From positions 4,867,387-4,931,386 of the forward strand of contig NW_021167079.1 of assembly GCF_003711515.1 (NCBI RefSeq): a stretch of DNA of 64,000 nt. Reading direction: 5' to 3'. Shown here piece by piece: positions 21,247-31,704 of this stretch. This DNA comes from Sodiomyces alkalinus F11 (taxonomy: Eukaryota > Ascomycota > Sordariomycetes > Glomerellales > Plectosphaerellaceae). Numbering within the stretch: position 1 is the first letter of the stretch; each line of letters begins with the position of its first letter. Both the position numbers and the translations under genes were made by a program. The notes below the pieces were generated by a model, which saw only the letters and a list, made by a program, of their open reading frames with translations, did no database searches and was not told the DNA's origin.

Positions 21247-23110
21247 TTAGTGACCATGCCCATCATCCTCCTCGCCCGGCTGCTCAGGGTCTAGCTGGAT
21301 CATGGTATCAATGCGCATGATGCTAATGCACGCCTCGACCGCGCTCTTGAGCTGCCGGGACTTGCTCAACGTCGGTTCCAGCACGCCGGCCTTGATCTCG
21401 TCGATGACTTTGCCCCGCGTCAGGTCCAGGCCGTAGTTCTTGTAGTTCTTCTTGTGCGCCACCACCTTCTCGTCCTCGTTCGCTTCACCCTCCTGGATCC
21501 GCTGCGACAGTGCGTGCCGCGACCGCAGCTGCGCCACCAGCTCCGCCGCGTCCTTGGCCGCGTTCACCGCCAGCGTCTTGGGGATCACCAGGAGCGACTG
21601 CGCGAACTCGGCAATCGCCAGCTGCTCCCGCGACCCCACAGTCCCCGCGAACTCCTCCAGGTAGATGTGCAACGCCGTCTCGACGGCGCCGCCGCCCGGT
21701 ACGATGGTCCCGCTCTCCAGCGTCCTCTTGACGGCGCTGAGCGAGTCGTGAACCGACCGCTCCATCTCGTCCAGCTGCAAGTCGTTCGACCCGCGGAGGA
21801 TGATGGACGCCGAAGAGTGCGTTTTGGTGCCCTTCACCAGGATGCATTCGTCGTCCGAGATGCGCTCCTGTACGACTTCGTCGGCATGGCCGAGGTAGGA
21901 CGGCTCGAACCTCTCGTCGCCGTTGAGATCCGAGAGCGTGCTGAGCAGAGTGGCTCCGGTGGCTTTGGCGATCCGCCGCAGGTCCTCCTTCTTGCACCTC
22001 CGAACGCCCATGGCGCCCCGCTCGACGAATGTCTTGAGCACGAGGTCGTCGATGCCCTTGGTGGTCAGAATCACGTTGGCGCCCGCCTTGAGGATCATAT
22101 CCACCCGTTCCAGGACCATGCCCGACTCGCGCGCCCGGATCTGTTCCAGCTGCTGCGGGTCGTCGACGGTGATCTGGACACCCAGCTTCATGCGCTCCTT
22201 TTGCAGGTTCATGTCCAGCACGGCAATCTTGGCATCTTGTATTCTGGTCGGCATGGCCTGCGACGCCACGGTGCAGTTGAGGGCATAGCCCTTGACGAGC
22301 ATCGACTCAAGCGCGCTCTTTCCGTGCGCCTTGAGGATGTTCACCGCCTTGACGGGATACTTGGTCTCGTTGCGGTTGTTGGTCGTCTTGACGGCAAGCA
22401 TAGAATCAACCACCATGTTGGCGAAGAAATCCGAGTCGGAACCGATAATCTTGCTGGACATGGAGGTCTTGGCGATGTTGACGAGCGAGTCCCGACCGAG
22501 GTTCTCAACCTTGATGCTGACGTTCTCATTCATGTACTTGATGGCCTCGCGGAGAGCTAAGCGGTAGCCCGTGATGATGGTCGTCGGGTGGATGCGGTTC
22601 TTCATTAGGTCGTTACCCCGGCGCAGCAATTCGGCGGCGATCAGGACAACCGAGGTGGTACCATCGCCGACTTCCTTGTCTTGTTGATGCGCTAGATCTA
22701 CGAGAATCTTGCCGGCCGGGTCTTCGACGTCGAGGAGGCTGAGAATGGTCGCGCCGTCGTTGGTTACCGTGACGTCCTACTCAAGAAGGTGAGCCTGAAA
22801 TATCCAACAACCAAAGAGAGGGACCTGAATAGTAAAACAAAACGTACACCAATATCATCCACCATCATCTTGTCGAGACCGCTGGGGCCGAAGGAGCTCT
22901 TTACGACGTTGGCAATAGCCTGTGTTGCTAGGACTGCGGGATCACATAAGTGTAAGAAGGTTGAAAAGACGAAAGGCAAAAGGTGGTCTGCCTCAGAACG
23001 AGGGAAAGATAGCGTAACATACCATTTCGATCTCTAATATCTGCACCCGAGATCTTCTGGCCACCGAGGAAGAGGGTGCCGCTACCGGATTGCTCGAAGA
23101 TGGACGCCAT
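21247..23110 (-). CDS. CCT1: T-complex protein 1 subunit alpha (CCT1/TCP-1), three exons
   Basis: Exons (minus) are 23023-23110, 22848-22933 and 21247-22776, giving 567 aa (the family is about 550-560). The first exon encodes MASIFEQSGSGTLFLGGQK, diagnostic of the alpha subunit. The second gives VLATQAIANVVKSSFGPSGLDKMMVDDIG. The third begins DVTVTNDGATILSLLDVEDPAGK and includes the ATP motif GDGTTS and VPGGGAVE. It is one of eight paralogous subunits of the cytosolic CCT/TRiC ring that folds actin, tubulin and WD40 proteins. Intron 2 uses a GTACGT donor after GGT, the choice that restores phase. It is divergent from prolyl-tRNA synthetase with about 980 bp between starts. Confidence 0.96.
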
Positions 23111-24090
23111 CCTGGAAGCTGTGCGAGGCCGAGTGGGAAACGAAAGAGGAGAGGTTTTGCGACTTCTCAGATGAGAAGGGCCGGACAAGCTCAAGATGGA
23201 GAAAGGGAATGACTGGGCCCTGATCACTCCTCCTGAACGGTACAGAAAGGATTAAAGCGTCGGGAGGTGGGAGATTCGTTTGATGTGTTGGGTAGGGCGG
23301 TAGGTTAGACGGTGATGGAAGCTTCCTGGTGCCCCCTGCCTGGTGGATGCAAGTCCTTCCAGTTACCCAGCCCGAACTTTTCTTTCGGTATGGCAGTTAA
23401 TCCACGTCCCGGTGGGCTGTGGCTGGTGGCCTTTGCTTCCGCCGCCGCCCTCAACGTTGCATGACTTACTGAGGTACTGAGGTACCTTCCTTAATTTCTT
23501 ACCAACCGAAATAGGTATGTACCTTAGGTAGTCAGTCTCCTTTGGGGTATTTACGATTAGTAATACAACGTCCCCAGCCACATGCGGCTTGAATACATCA
23601 ACCCTCTCGTTCCAGAGCACCGTGGGGTGTCTGCATCTTGCATGCACCTGCCCACCGCACTGCCTGCCCCACCCCCCACCACGACAGTTTTCCAATGCGG
23701 GGCACCGGCCCATGTACCAGAGACCTACTGTGACTCAGGCACTGGCGTGGGAATTTGTGTGGTGGTGTGGGTGTTAATTACCTACGAAGTACTCCGTACT
23801 CCTTCCTTCCTTATCAGAGAACTCCGGGCTCTTGGACGCCGTGTGACCCCAAAAATTTACCAACCTCTAGTCCCATGCCCCTATTTCTCCCCGAAAACAT
23901 CTCTCTTAGAGTCTTCAGTTCTTCGTTCCTGCTGCGGGATTCCCGAATAATCGAGTCCTGTAGGACGCCCCTTCTCGTCTTCACCTGCACTCAAACATTC
24001 GTATCCTCCTAATATAACCCCGCCATTCGGTATCATTACCCCACACAATCAACCTCTGTCGGTTTTCTTCTCTCCCGACCCAGCCCCGCC
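23111..24090. promoter_or_regulatory. Divergent promoter region CCT1 / prolyl-tRNA synthetase
   Basis: About 980 bp between two outward-facing housekeeping starts. No coding block seen. Palindrome-like GGTACCTT and TACCTTAGGTA words cluster at 23465-23535, and TACTCCGTACTCC occurs near 23790. Bidirectional use is inferred from gene orientation only. Confidence 0.5.
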
Positions 24091-25869
24091 ATGGCCGATT
24101 CCGCGGAGCAAGCGAAGCTGCCCGAGCAGCAGCAGGGGCCGTCCAAGAGCGCGCTCAAGAAGGCCGAGAAGCAGGCCAAGATGGCCGCGGAGAAAGCCGC
24201 CAAGGCCTCCAAGAAGGCTGCTGTCCCCGTGGTGGGAGGCAAGAAGACCGACGACATAATCGGTATCACCGTACCCAAGAACGAAGACTTCTCCGCCTGG
24301 TACCAGGAAGTCGTCCTCAAGTCCGAGATGGTGGAATACTATAATGAGATCGCCGGCTTCTTCGTCCTGCGCCCGGCTTCCATGTACATCTGGGGCGTTA
24401 TCCGGACGTGGTTCTCTGCGCGGATCGAGGCTATGGGTGTGGAGGAGACGAGTTTCCCCCTCTTCCTTTCTTCCAAATCACTCGAGAAGGAGAAGGACCA
24501 CGTCGATGGCTTCGCTCCTGAGTTGGCATGGGTCACTAAGGCGTAAGTGACCAAAACGATCTTGGCCTACCCCCCTACCCCCTATACCAAGACAGGCGGT
24601 TAACCTTTTTCTTATATATGCAGCGGTGACAAGGACCTCGAGGTTCCCGTTGCCATTCGCCCGACATCCGAAGCCGTCATGTACCCTTACTATGCCAAAT
24701 GGATCCGGAGTCATCGTGATCTCCCCCTGCGTCTCAACCAGTGGAACTCGGTCGTGCGATGGGAGGCCAAGCAGACGACGCCTTTCCTCCGAACCAGGGA
24801 ATTCTTGTGGCAGGAGGGCCATACGGCTCATTTAACCGAGGAACTTGCGGGCAAGGAGGTGCTGGAGATTCTCGACCTGTACGCCGGTGTCTATGAGCAG
24901 CTGCTCGCCGTTCCCGTCGTCAAGGGTCGCAAGACGGAGAACGAGAAATTTGCCGGCGGCTACTACACCACCACCGTAGAAGGCTACATCCCTTCCAACG
25001 GCCGAGGCATCCAGGGCGCGACATCGCACTGTCTTGGCCAGAACTTCAGCAAGATGTTCGACATCACCGTCGAGGATCCCAACAAGAGAGGCGAACACAT
25101 TCACGTCTGGCAAAATTCCTGGGGCCTCTCCACCCGCGTGATCGGCGTCATGGTCATGATCCACGGCGACGACAAGGGCCTCGTCCTCCCGCCCCGCGTC
25201 GCCAGGATCCAATCCATCGTCGTCCCCGTCGGCATCACCGCCAAGATGAGCCCCGAAGATCGCAAGAACCTTGAAGCCAAGGCCGACGACATCGCCCAGA
25301 CCCTCAAAACCGCCGGCATCCGCGCCGACGTCGATCACCGTGACGGCTACACGCCGGCCTGGAAGTTCAACGACTGGGAGCTCCGGGGCGTCCCTCTGCG
25401 GCTTGAGTTCGGCCCCAAGGACGCCGCCAAGGAGGTCGTCAGCTTCGCCCGTCGCGACACGGGTGAGAAGGGGGCCATCCCCCTGGCCGAGGTCACCACC
25501 AAGGTTCCCGAACTCCTCGAGACCATCCAGCAGGACATGTACAACAAGGCCGAGAAGTCCTTCCGCGAGCACAGGATCCAGCTCACCGACTGGGACAAGG
25601 TCGTCCCCGCCCTCGATGCCAAGAACGTCGTCATCATCCCCTTCTGCCTTGAGCCCAAGTGCGAGGAGCGCATCAAGGAGCTCACCGTGAGCACGTCTCC
25701 CGAGAACGAGCTGCTTCCCGAGGGGAAGCGGGCCCCGTCCATGGGCATGAAGAGTCTCTGCATTCCCTTCGAGCAGCCCGAGGGTCTTGTCGAGGGACAG
25801 ACCAAATGTCTGAACCCCGAATGCTCGGCGCTGGCTAAGAACTGGGTCATGTTCGGAAGAAGCTACTAG
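24091..25869 (+). CDS. Proline--tRNA ligase, cytosolic eukaryote/archaeal type, two exons
   Basis: Exons are 24091-24542 and 24624-25869, giving 565 aa. The intron (81 nt) has donor GTAAGT and acceptor TGCAG and restores LAWVTKAGDKDLEVPVAIRPTSE. Class II synthetase motif 2 is FLRTREFLWQEGHTAH, and motif 3 is GLSTRVIGVMVMIHGD. The anticodon-binding domain follows, then the zinc-like C-terminal module with Cys pairs in FCLEPKCEE and KCLNPECSA and the family ending FGRSY. The N-terminus is a Lys/Ala-rich basic helix (about residues 15-50) common in eukaryotic synthetases for RNA or complex binding. No YbaK-type editing domain is visible. It charges tRNA-Pro in the cytosol. Confidence 0.96.
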
Positions 25870-26423
25870 GCGCTGGCGATTGAGTGGCGGACTAGGTGTA
25901 TTCTCATCAACGGCGCAGCCCCTGCCTCTGGGTGCAGAGGGTAGCTAATGGTGTCGACTTTTATGGAGGCCGAACGCATGTTATGGGATTCATGATATAC
26001 TTGCTTTCTCTTCCTTCTCTGCTTTGGATGAGGTTGGATGATGGATGCATACCAGGATCGGCGCAGAAGAGATGGGGGGGCTGTGGTGAATAGGAGGAAG
26101 GTCGAGCCGGGCGTATCGAGCCGAGAGGGCCCGGGCGGGTTTGGTCAAGCCGAGAAGATGGTAGACGATAGACCTAGCCACATAAATGAAAGAAAAATAA
26201 GACATGACAACTTATGTTGGCCTCACAATAGACGTATTCTCGATCGACTTTTAACGTGCTATTGTCATGATTCTTTTATTGTGTGTCGTCAGACTGGGGA
26301 CACTCTGATTTAAGCGTCCAGCCGGGATATGCATTGGTCATCATACACATACAGAACTGTTGATTCAATACTCCCCATGTTTCTTCCTCTCTCATCCCCA
26401 GACTCGTGCCATTCCTAGATTTA
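25870..26423. other. Convergent intergenic region
   Basis: 3-prime flanks of prolyl-tRNA synthetase and the secreted protein gene. No gene or RNA recognised. Confidence 0.5.
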
Positions 26424-28107
26424 TCATACACCGAGAGCAGCATTGAAGGCATCAGCAGCAGCCTGTCCCTCCAGACCACTCGCGTCGGCCGAACCATCTT
26501 CACAAGCCTCAACAGCAGCAGCATCGGCACCACAGCGGCTCGCAAGCTGTCCGCAAATAAAGCTGGTAATAATATCCACATTGAGCGCAGAGCCGTGGTC
26601 AAAGTCACCAGCGGGGCCGAAGCTAGCCTCAGCGCGACCGTCGAGGCCCTCCACGAAGCGGATGCTGGGATCCAAGCAGGAGCCAAAGTCGAGGGCCTGG
26701 CGCCTGGCCAGACGGGGTTCGGCGCGGGCGAAGCGGAAGCGGCCGTTGGGGGAATAGGTGACGGCGCGGGCGTTGCGGCGCATCTTGCGCAGCGAGGCGG
26801 CGGCGAGACAGGCGTCTTCCTGGGCGGCGCAGGCGGCGGTGCCCTCGGCCAGCCGGCCGGCGTTGGCGGCGTTGAAGCAGGCGTTGTTCTGGATGGCGCA
26901 GGACCGGGAGAGGGCGGCGGCGGCGTTTTGGAAGGTGTTGCCGTTGACCTCGAAGGGGCGGTCTGCGTTCGCGGCCGAGGAGATGACGGGCGGGGCGGGG
27001 CCGCCGAGGGCGCCTGTGAAGGTCTGGATGTTTACGCCGGTGCCGGTGGGGACCTCTTCCTCGACCTCTTCCTCGACCTCTTCTTCTTCTTCTTCTTCTT
27101 CTTCTTCTTCTTCTTGCTGACCGGCGCCGACATCTACTCCGATAGCCTGGCAGACTGAAAAGGGCGAAAAGTTAGACGAATTTTGTCTTCCATGTCTAAG
27201 CAACAGAAAATCGACGAAGGAGCAGTAACTTACTGGGAATGAGGCTTTCCACCAAGTCCAAGTCATTGCCTGCATTCGCGTCACCGCCCTCGACCAGGAC
27301 CTGGGCGACTGCGGCATCAATCTCCCCAGGAGCAGCATCGGGCACCAGCAGGTTTAGGGTGAAGATGCAGCCGATATCGTCCGTCTCATCGTTGCAAGTG
27401 TTGCCAGCAGCAGTAGGGTCGCCGATCTAGACATATGTGAGCCATCATCTTGGGCAATGTCTGGGTGTGTCACACTTATGGTCCGGAGTGGGGGATTGAA
27501 GGAGAGGAAAAGAAAAGCGAGAGAAAAGAAAAAAGAAAGAAAAAAAGAAGAAAAAAAGTGTGGACGAAGAAAACACAGCACATACCTCGCCAGGAGGGAA
27601 AGTACCCGACTCGAGGGCGAGCATTGGATCAGCCCCGATAAGGGCGAGCTGCTGAGCCAAGGCAAGGGTGATAGCCTTGTTCTCCTCGGCCGCATTCTCA
27701 GCGGCCGGGTCCTGGTGCTGGGAGATGGCGTCGATCTCCGGGTTGACGGCCGTCTCGTTGCAAAGAACGCTCCTCAGTCCGACCTGCAAGGTATTACGCT
27801 CGAGGGCGCGGAAGATGAGGGCGCTGGCCATGCCGTCTATATCGCCGGCCTCCTTGGCGGCGGTGAAGGCCGAGTCGGCGGTGATCTGCTGCAGGCAGTC
27901 GAGGTCGGTGACATCGCCTGCGCCGTCGGCGGCCGCCGCGTTCCCGAGGAAGCCGAAGACGGAGTCGACGATGTTGAAGGGGTTGTTGAGTTCCAGGAGC
28001 TCATTGACGGCTATCAGGTATTTGCGGTGCGAGTGTTCCTGGGGCACCTCGGCGGCGGCTAGCCAGGCGAGAACAGCCGTCACGGCGATGGAATTCTGGT
28101 ACTTCAT
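26424..28107 (-). CDS. Secreted Ala/Cys-rich protein with poly-Glu tract, three exons
   Basis: Exons (minus) are 27586-28107, 27234-27426 and 26424-27154, giving 481 aa. The start MKYQNSIAVTAVLAWLAAAEVPQ is a signal peptide. The first half has DVTDLDCLQQITADSAF and LRSVLCNETAVNPEI, and exon 2 adds NTCNDETDDIGCIFTLN. After IGVDVGAGQQ comes an acidic run of about 20 residues, mostly Glu, from a TTC-complement repeat. The last 200 residues carry IQTFTGALGGPAPPVI, RPFEVNGNTF, ALSRSCAIQNNACFNAAN and ACAAQEDAC, a cysteine pattern I associate with fungal cell-surface proteins. No GPI signal or terminal membrane helix is visible. It is probably extracellular or wall-bound; function is unknown. Splice phases all agree. 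Confidence 0.75.
27079..27115 (-). repeat. In-frame GAA-type triplet repeat (poly-Glu)
   Basis: A pure TTC run on the plus strand encodes consecutive Glu in the secreted protein. Imperfect Glu/Val units continue downstream. Confidence 0.9.
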
Positions 28108-29780
28108 GGTTGAATCGTAGTGTCTTGATGGTACGTGTCCAAAAAGGGGAAAGAAACTCGAAAGGATGGTATAAAGAGAGGAAGAAGCCGAGGATAGCTC
28201 GAAAGAAGTATGGAGAAGAAAAGAAAGAAAGAAAAGAAGAAGCAAAAATCACACAAATAAAGGACCGGCCTTGAAGTTCGAAGCGAACGAAGAAGAATAG
28301 AAAGAACGAAACAAGTTCACAGAACTTAAAGGATCAGAAGAATGCGAAGCCGGTTGGATGTGGTGAGAGGAAGCAGGAAGAAACATGATCGGGACCATAC
28401 GAAGGGGATTATATATCATTGTCGACGCGAACACGGATCGCGGGTGGGCAACATTGGACGACGGACAAAGATCAGATGCCATGACTTTGCAGGGAGATCA
28501 AACAACGCATTTGACGGGGCATCGATTCTCATCCAGAGCACGTCTCATGCCTTCTCCTTGGATGTCTGTGGCATGTTCGATCCAGAGGCCCTGAACGGCC
28601 AGGAAAGAGCTGTCATGATTAAGCGAAACTAGAAGACCCATGGTTCCGAGTGCTTGGCGTTTGAGTGAGCGTAAGAGCAGACCCAGAATCGGGAGCGTCG
28701 ACTTCCAGAGCGCAACTGTATGCCAAGGACATGACAGGTGTCGGCGATACCTAGATCTAGGTCGGACACACGGAGGAGGGCACGGACGGGGGCAAGTCAG
28801 AGAGCAGTGTCCGTGAGCCAAGATATGACAAGCTGATGGATATTCGGCCCCTGGTCTTGATCAATCAGTCAGTACAAGGTGAACGTATGACAGGCAGTGG
28901 ACTCAATCCGTCCGGATTAATATCCAGGGTTTGATATGTCGGCCCATGAGTTGAAGTCAGAAGACGAGATACATGTCTCGACCGAACGTCCGCTGGGCGG
29001 TTCCTAGCCCAACCTGGAGGGACAAAGATCATCCGTGTGGATACTGCGGCTCAATATCGTAGGCCAGCTTCTTTCCTTGAGCAAAGGGACCTGAACCGTT
29101 AACGACCTGGGTTTGAAAGGGGATGAAGGGACAAAAGTTGAGGCGGGACAAGGAAGATCCGGGGAAGATCAAACGGACGCCGTTCGACCCGGAGGTACGG
29201 AGCACTTTGCCTCGTCTCATCTTCGTCTCATGGTGAAGTATCAAGGGGACGTAATATGATTGGTTGTTGGTATCCACCGACCGAGAAGTACCCAGGGTAC
29301 TCTTGACCGACGACTCGCCTTATGTAAGCCTGCTGTCCTCTTCGTCTGTCAGGTCCTTGGGCAGTCGCCTTCAATGGTGCAATTATATGTTCCGGTATAA
29401 ACATGGCCAATTAGGTGAACATGAGAAAAGTTACAAGTTACTCCATACTTATTGCGCTCCTCATCCGCTCACTCAACTACTTGCGGTGTTTATACAACGG
29501 GAAACACATGCCTCCATCCTAGTTCCGTTCTTGTCTAAGACGTCTCTCCCCCACTCCAGAGTGCAAAGAGAAGAGACAAGTGAAAAGAAAAAGAAAAAAA
29601 TGGCCTCGCGTTGGGCTGGGCTGGGGCTGTGTCCGTGAATCTATGCGTAGTGCTTCTACCCTCCGCTGCCCATCGTCTCCTCTCCTTTGTTGTCCACCCC
29701 CCCATCCCATCCCATCCCATCCCATCCCATCCATACAGCGAATTAGATATTCGTACAAAAAGACTGGGACCGGTCAACAT
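28108..29780. other. Intergenic DNA (1.7 kb), no gene seen
   Basis: Upstream region of the secreted-protein gene and 3-prime flank of the Rieske gene. The strand is purine-rich just upstream of the start. Frames up to 124 codons occur without family resemblance. A CCCAT pentanucleotide repeat sits at 29701-29730. Confidence 0.45.
29701..29730. repeat. CCCAT pentanucleotide repeat (six copies)
   Basis: Six perfect tandem CCCAT copies lie about 50 bp beyond the Rieske stop codon, probably in its 3-prime untranslated region. Confidence 0.85.
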
Positions 29781-30898
29781 TTAACCGATGACAAGCTTGC
29801 CGTCGTCTGTGAAGCTGTACTCGGGAACCTCGAGGTTGAGCGGGGCGGGGCCCTTCCGGATACGGCCCGAGATGTCGTAGTGAGAACCGTGGCAGGGGCA
29901 GAACCAACCGCCGTAGTCGCCGGCTTCGCCGATGGGGACACAACCGAGATGAGTGCAGACGCCTGGGAAAGAAATCATTGCATCAGTTGCCAAGTTCTTA
30001 AAGGAATAAAGTCGAGAAAAAAAAAGGAACAAGAGCTTTCAGATTTGGGTAGTCGTATCATAACAGGATATAAAATCGGACAAAGAACACATACCAAGCA
30101 TGACAAGCCACTCGGGCTGCTGAACACGGTCCGCATCGGCCTGGGGATCCCGTAGGGAGGCAATGTCGATCTTGTTGGCCTCGTCGATTTCAGACTGGGT
30201 GCGGTGGCGGATGAAGACGGGCTTTCCTCTCCACTTGATGATGACCTGTTGTTTTCTGCATCAGAACCGGCTCGTCTCCGCAGGGGCAAAAGGGAGAAGG
30301 GGGAAAAGGGACAACCCACGTTCTTGCCCTCGGGAATCGAGTTCAGGTCGACTTCCGCCTTGGCCATGGCCAAAACGTCGCTGGAGGCGGACATGTTGAC
30401 GAGGAACTCTGCACATCAACCCAAGTCAGCCAAAATCCTGGCGTTTCCTGCTTCCAATTGACCCCGACTCATCCCCCAAATCGAAGAGTGTACTGATCCT
30501 TCAATTCCACCATTCTTCAATTCCACCACAGCGGATGAAAAGAATTTCCCTTTTTTTTTTCCCTTTTTTTTCCCTTTCCCGCCGCCTCAATATCCCGCCA
30601 CACAAATGGAAGAGAACCTACCCTGCACAGTCGACTTGGCACCCGCAGCGGTAATGGCACCGAGGGCACCAACCATAAAGTACGAGTACAGCTGGTTCTT
30701 CGATCCGCTCGTCTTGCTGACGTACTTGCTAAAGTCCGGAATCTCGTTGCCCTTCTGCGCACCCTTGAACGGGCTCGAGTAGGACGCGGTCGAGTCGGGG
30801 CGGGCGACGGTCGTGCTAAGGGCTCGTGCCGAGGCGGGGGCGCCGCTCCGCGAGAGCTGGCGCACGCAGGTGCGGGAAGCGTGTGCGAGGGGCGCCAT
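29781..30898 (-). CDS. RIP1: Rieske iron-sulfur subunit of cytochrome bc1 (complex III), four exons
   Basis: Exons (minus) are 30622-30898, 30320-30408, 30095-30245 and 29781-29962, giving 232 aa. The N-terminus [19 protein letters not shown] is a mitochondrial presequence ending near [11 protein letters not shown]. The transmembrane segment is [22 protein letters not shown]. The 2Fe-2S ligand boxes are CTHLGC and CPCHGSHYD, followed by [12 protein letters not shown] and a C-terminal DDGKLVIG. The protein moves electrons from ubiquinol to cytochrome c1 at the inner-membrane outer face. All four splice phases agree, and exon 4 starts exactly at the first cluster box. The long first exon holds all targeting information. 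Confidence 0.97.
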
Positions 30899-31704
30899 CG
30901 TGATGTGGTCGGTGGTCGGTGGTCGGGAGCGAAGGGAAGGAGGACCGTGTGGCGGGCGGGTGCGTTGGGATGGACGTTGTGGCAAGCGTTCTTTTTTTTT
31001 TATTCCGTGGTGACGGCTGTCACTGTCTGGTGGTTTTTTTGGATTGGGATTGCCGAATTGGAAGCTTTGGAGGGTGCCTCAGGCAGACAAACAAACGCTC
31101 TGAAATTGATGGGTTGTGATTGGGTCGTTATCAGCTGATGCCCGGGCGTTCCCGGGGAACCGAAAACACGGATCTGTGCATATTTGGGTCGGTATGTAAT
31201 TATCAAATTTCTCGCGAGCAAAATGACCTGTTGATTGGTTAAGAATGGCCTATGGGATTCGGGGTTCGGGGTTCGGGGCATATTTCTCCCGGGCAAAACA
31301 TTCAGACCGACCTGCGTCACAATACATCATCCTCCAAGACGGTCCTCGGCAACATGGACCTCCAACATATCGACGATCCAGGCTGGAGATCTTGACATGA
31401 GGCCCGTTTTGGACCATTACGTTACCATCGCCATCGTACGGCTCTGATGCAATATAAGCAATTACAACACCCTATCTCTATATTCCATGCTTATTCAAGG
31501 CTCTTGCAATGGTTTCCATAAGACCTCATCCTCTCATGGAGGACCAGATGTAACGGATGCCTAGCTACGAGGTAAATAGCCTAAGCAAGAACCCAGCTGT
31601 AGGTCCGCCAGAAATGTAATGTGATGGCCCTTCTCATCTGCCGACGCCATACAATCATACAAGTCGTTATAGTTTGGCATCTCACTCCTCCCCCTTCGGC
31701 CGTG
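30899..31704. other. Intergenic DNA between RIP1 start and DDB1 stop
   Basis: No gene. A short GGGGTTC tandem (three copies) lies near 31257-31278. Nothing else is recognisable. Confidence 0.45.

Noticed and set aside
21454..22560. Long plus-strand open frame (368 codons)
   Set aside because: It lies antisense to CCT1, whose protein is strongly conserved. The plus frame is a GC-driven shadow rich in Arg, Leu and His with no family blocks.
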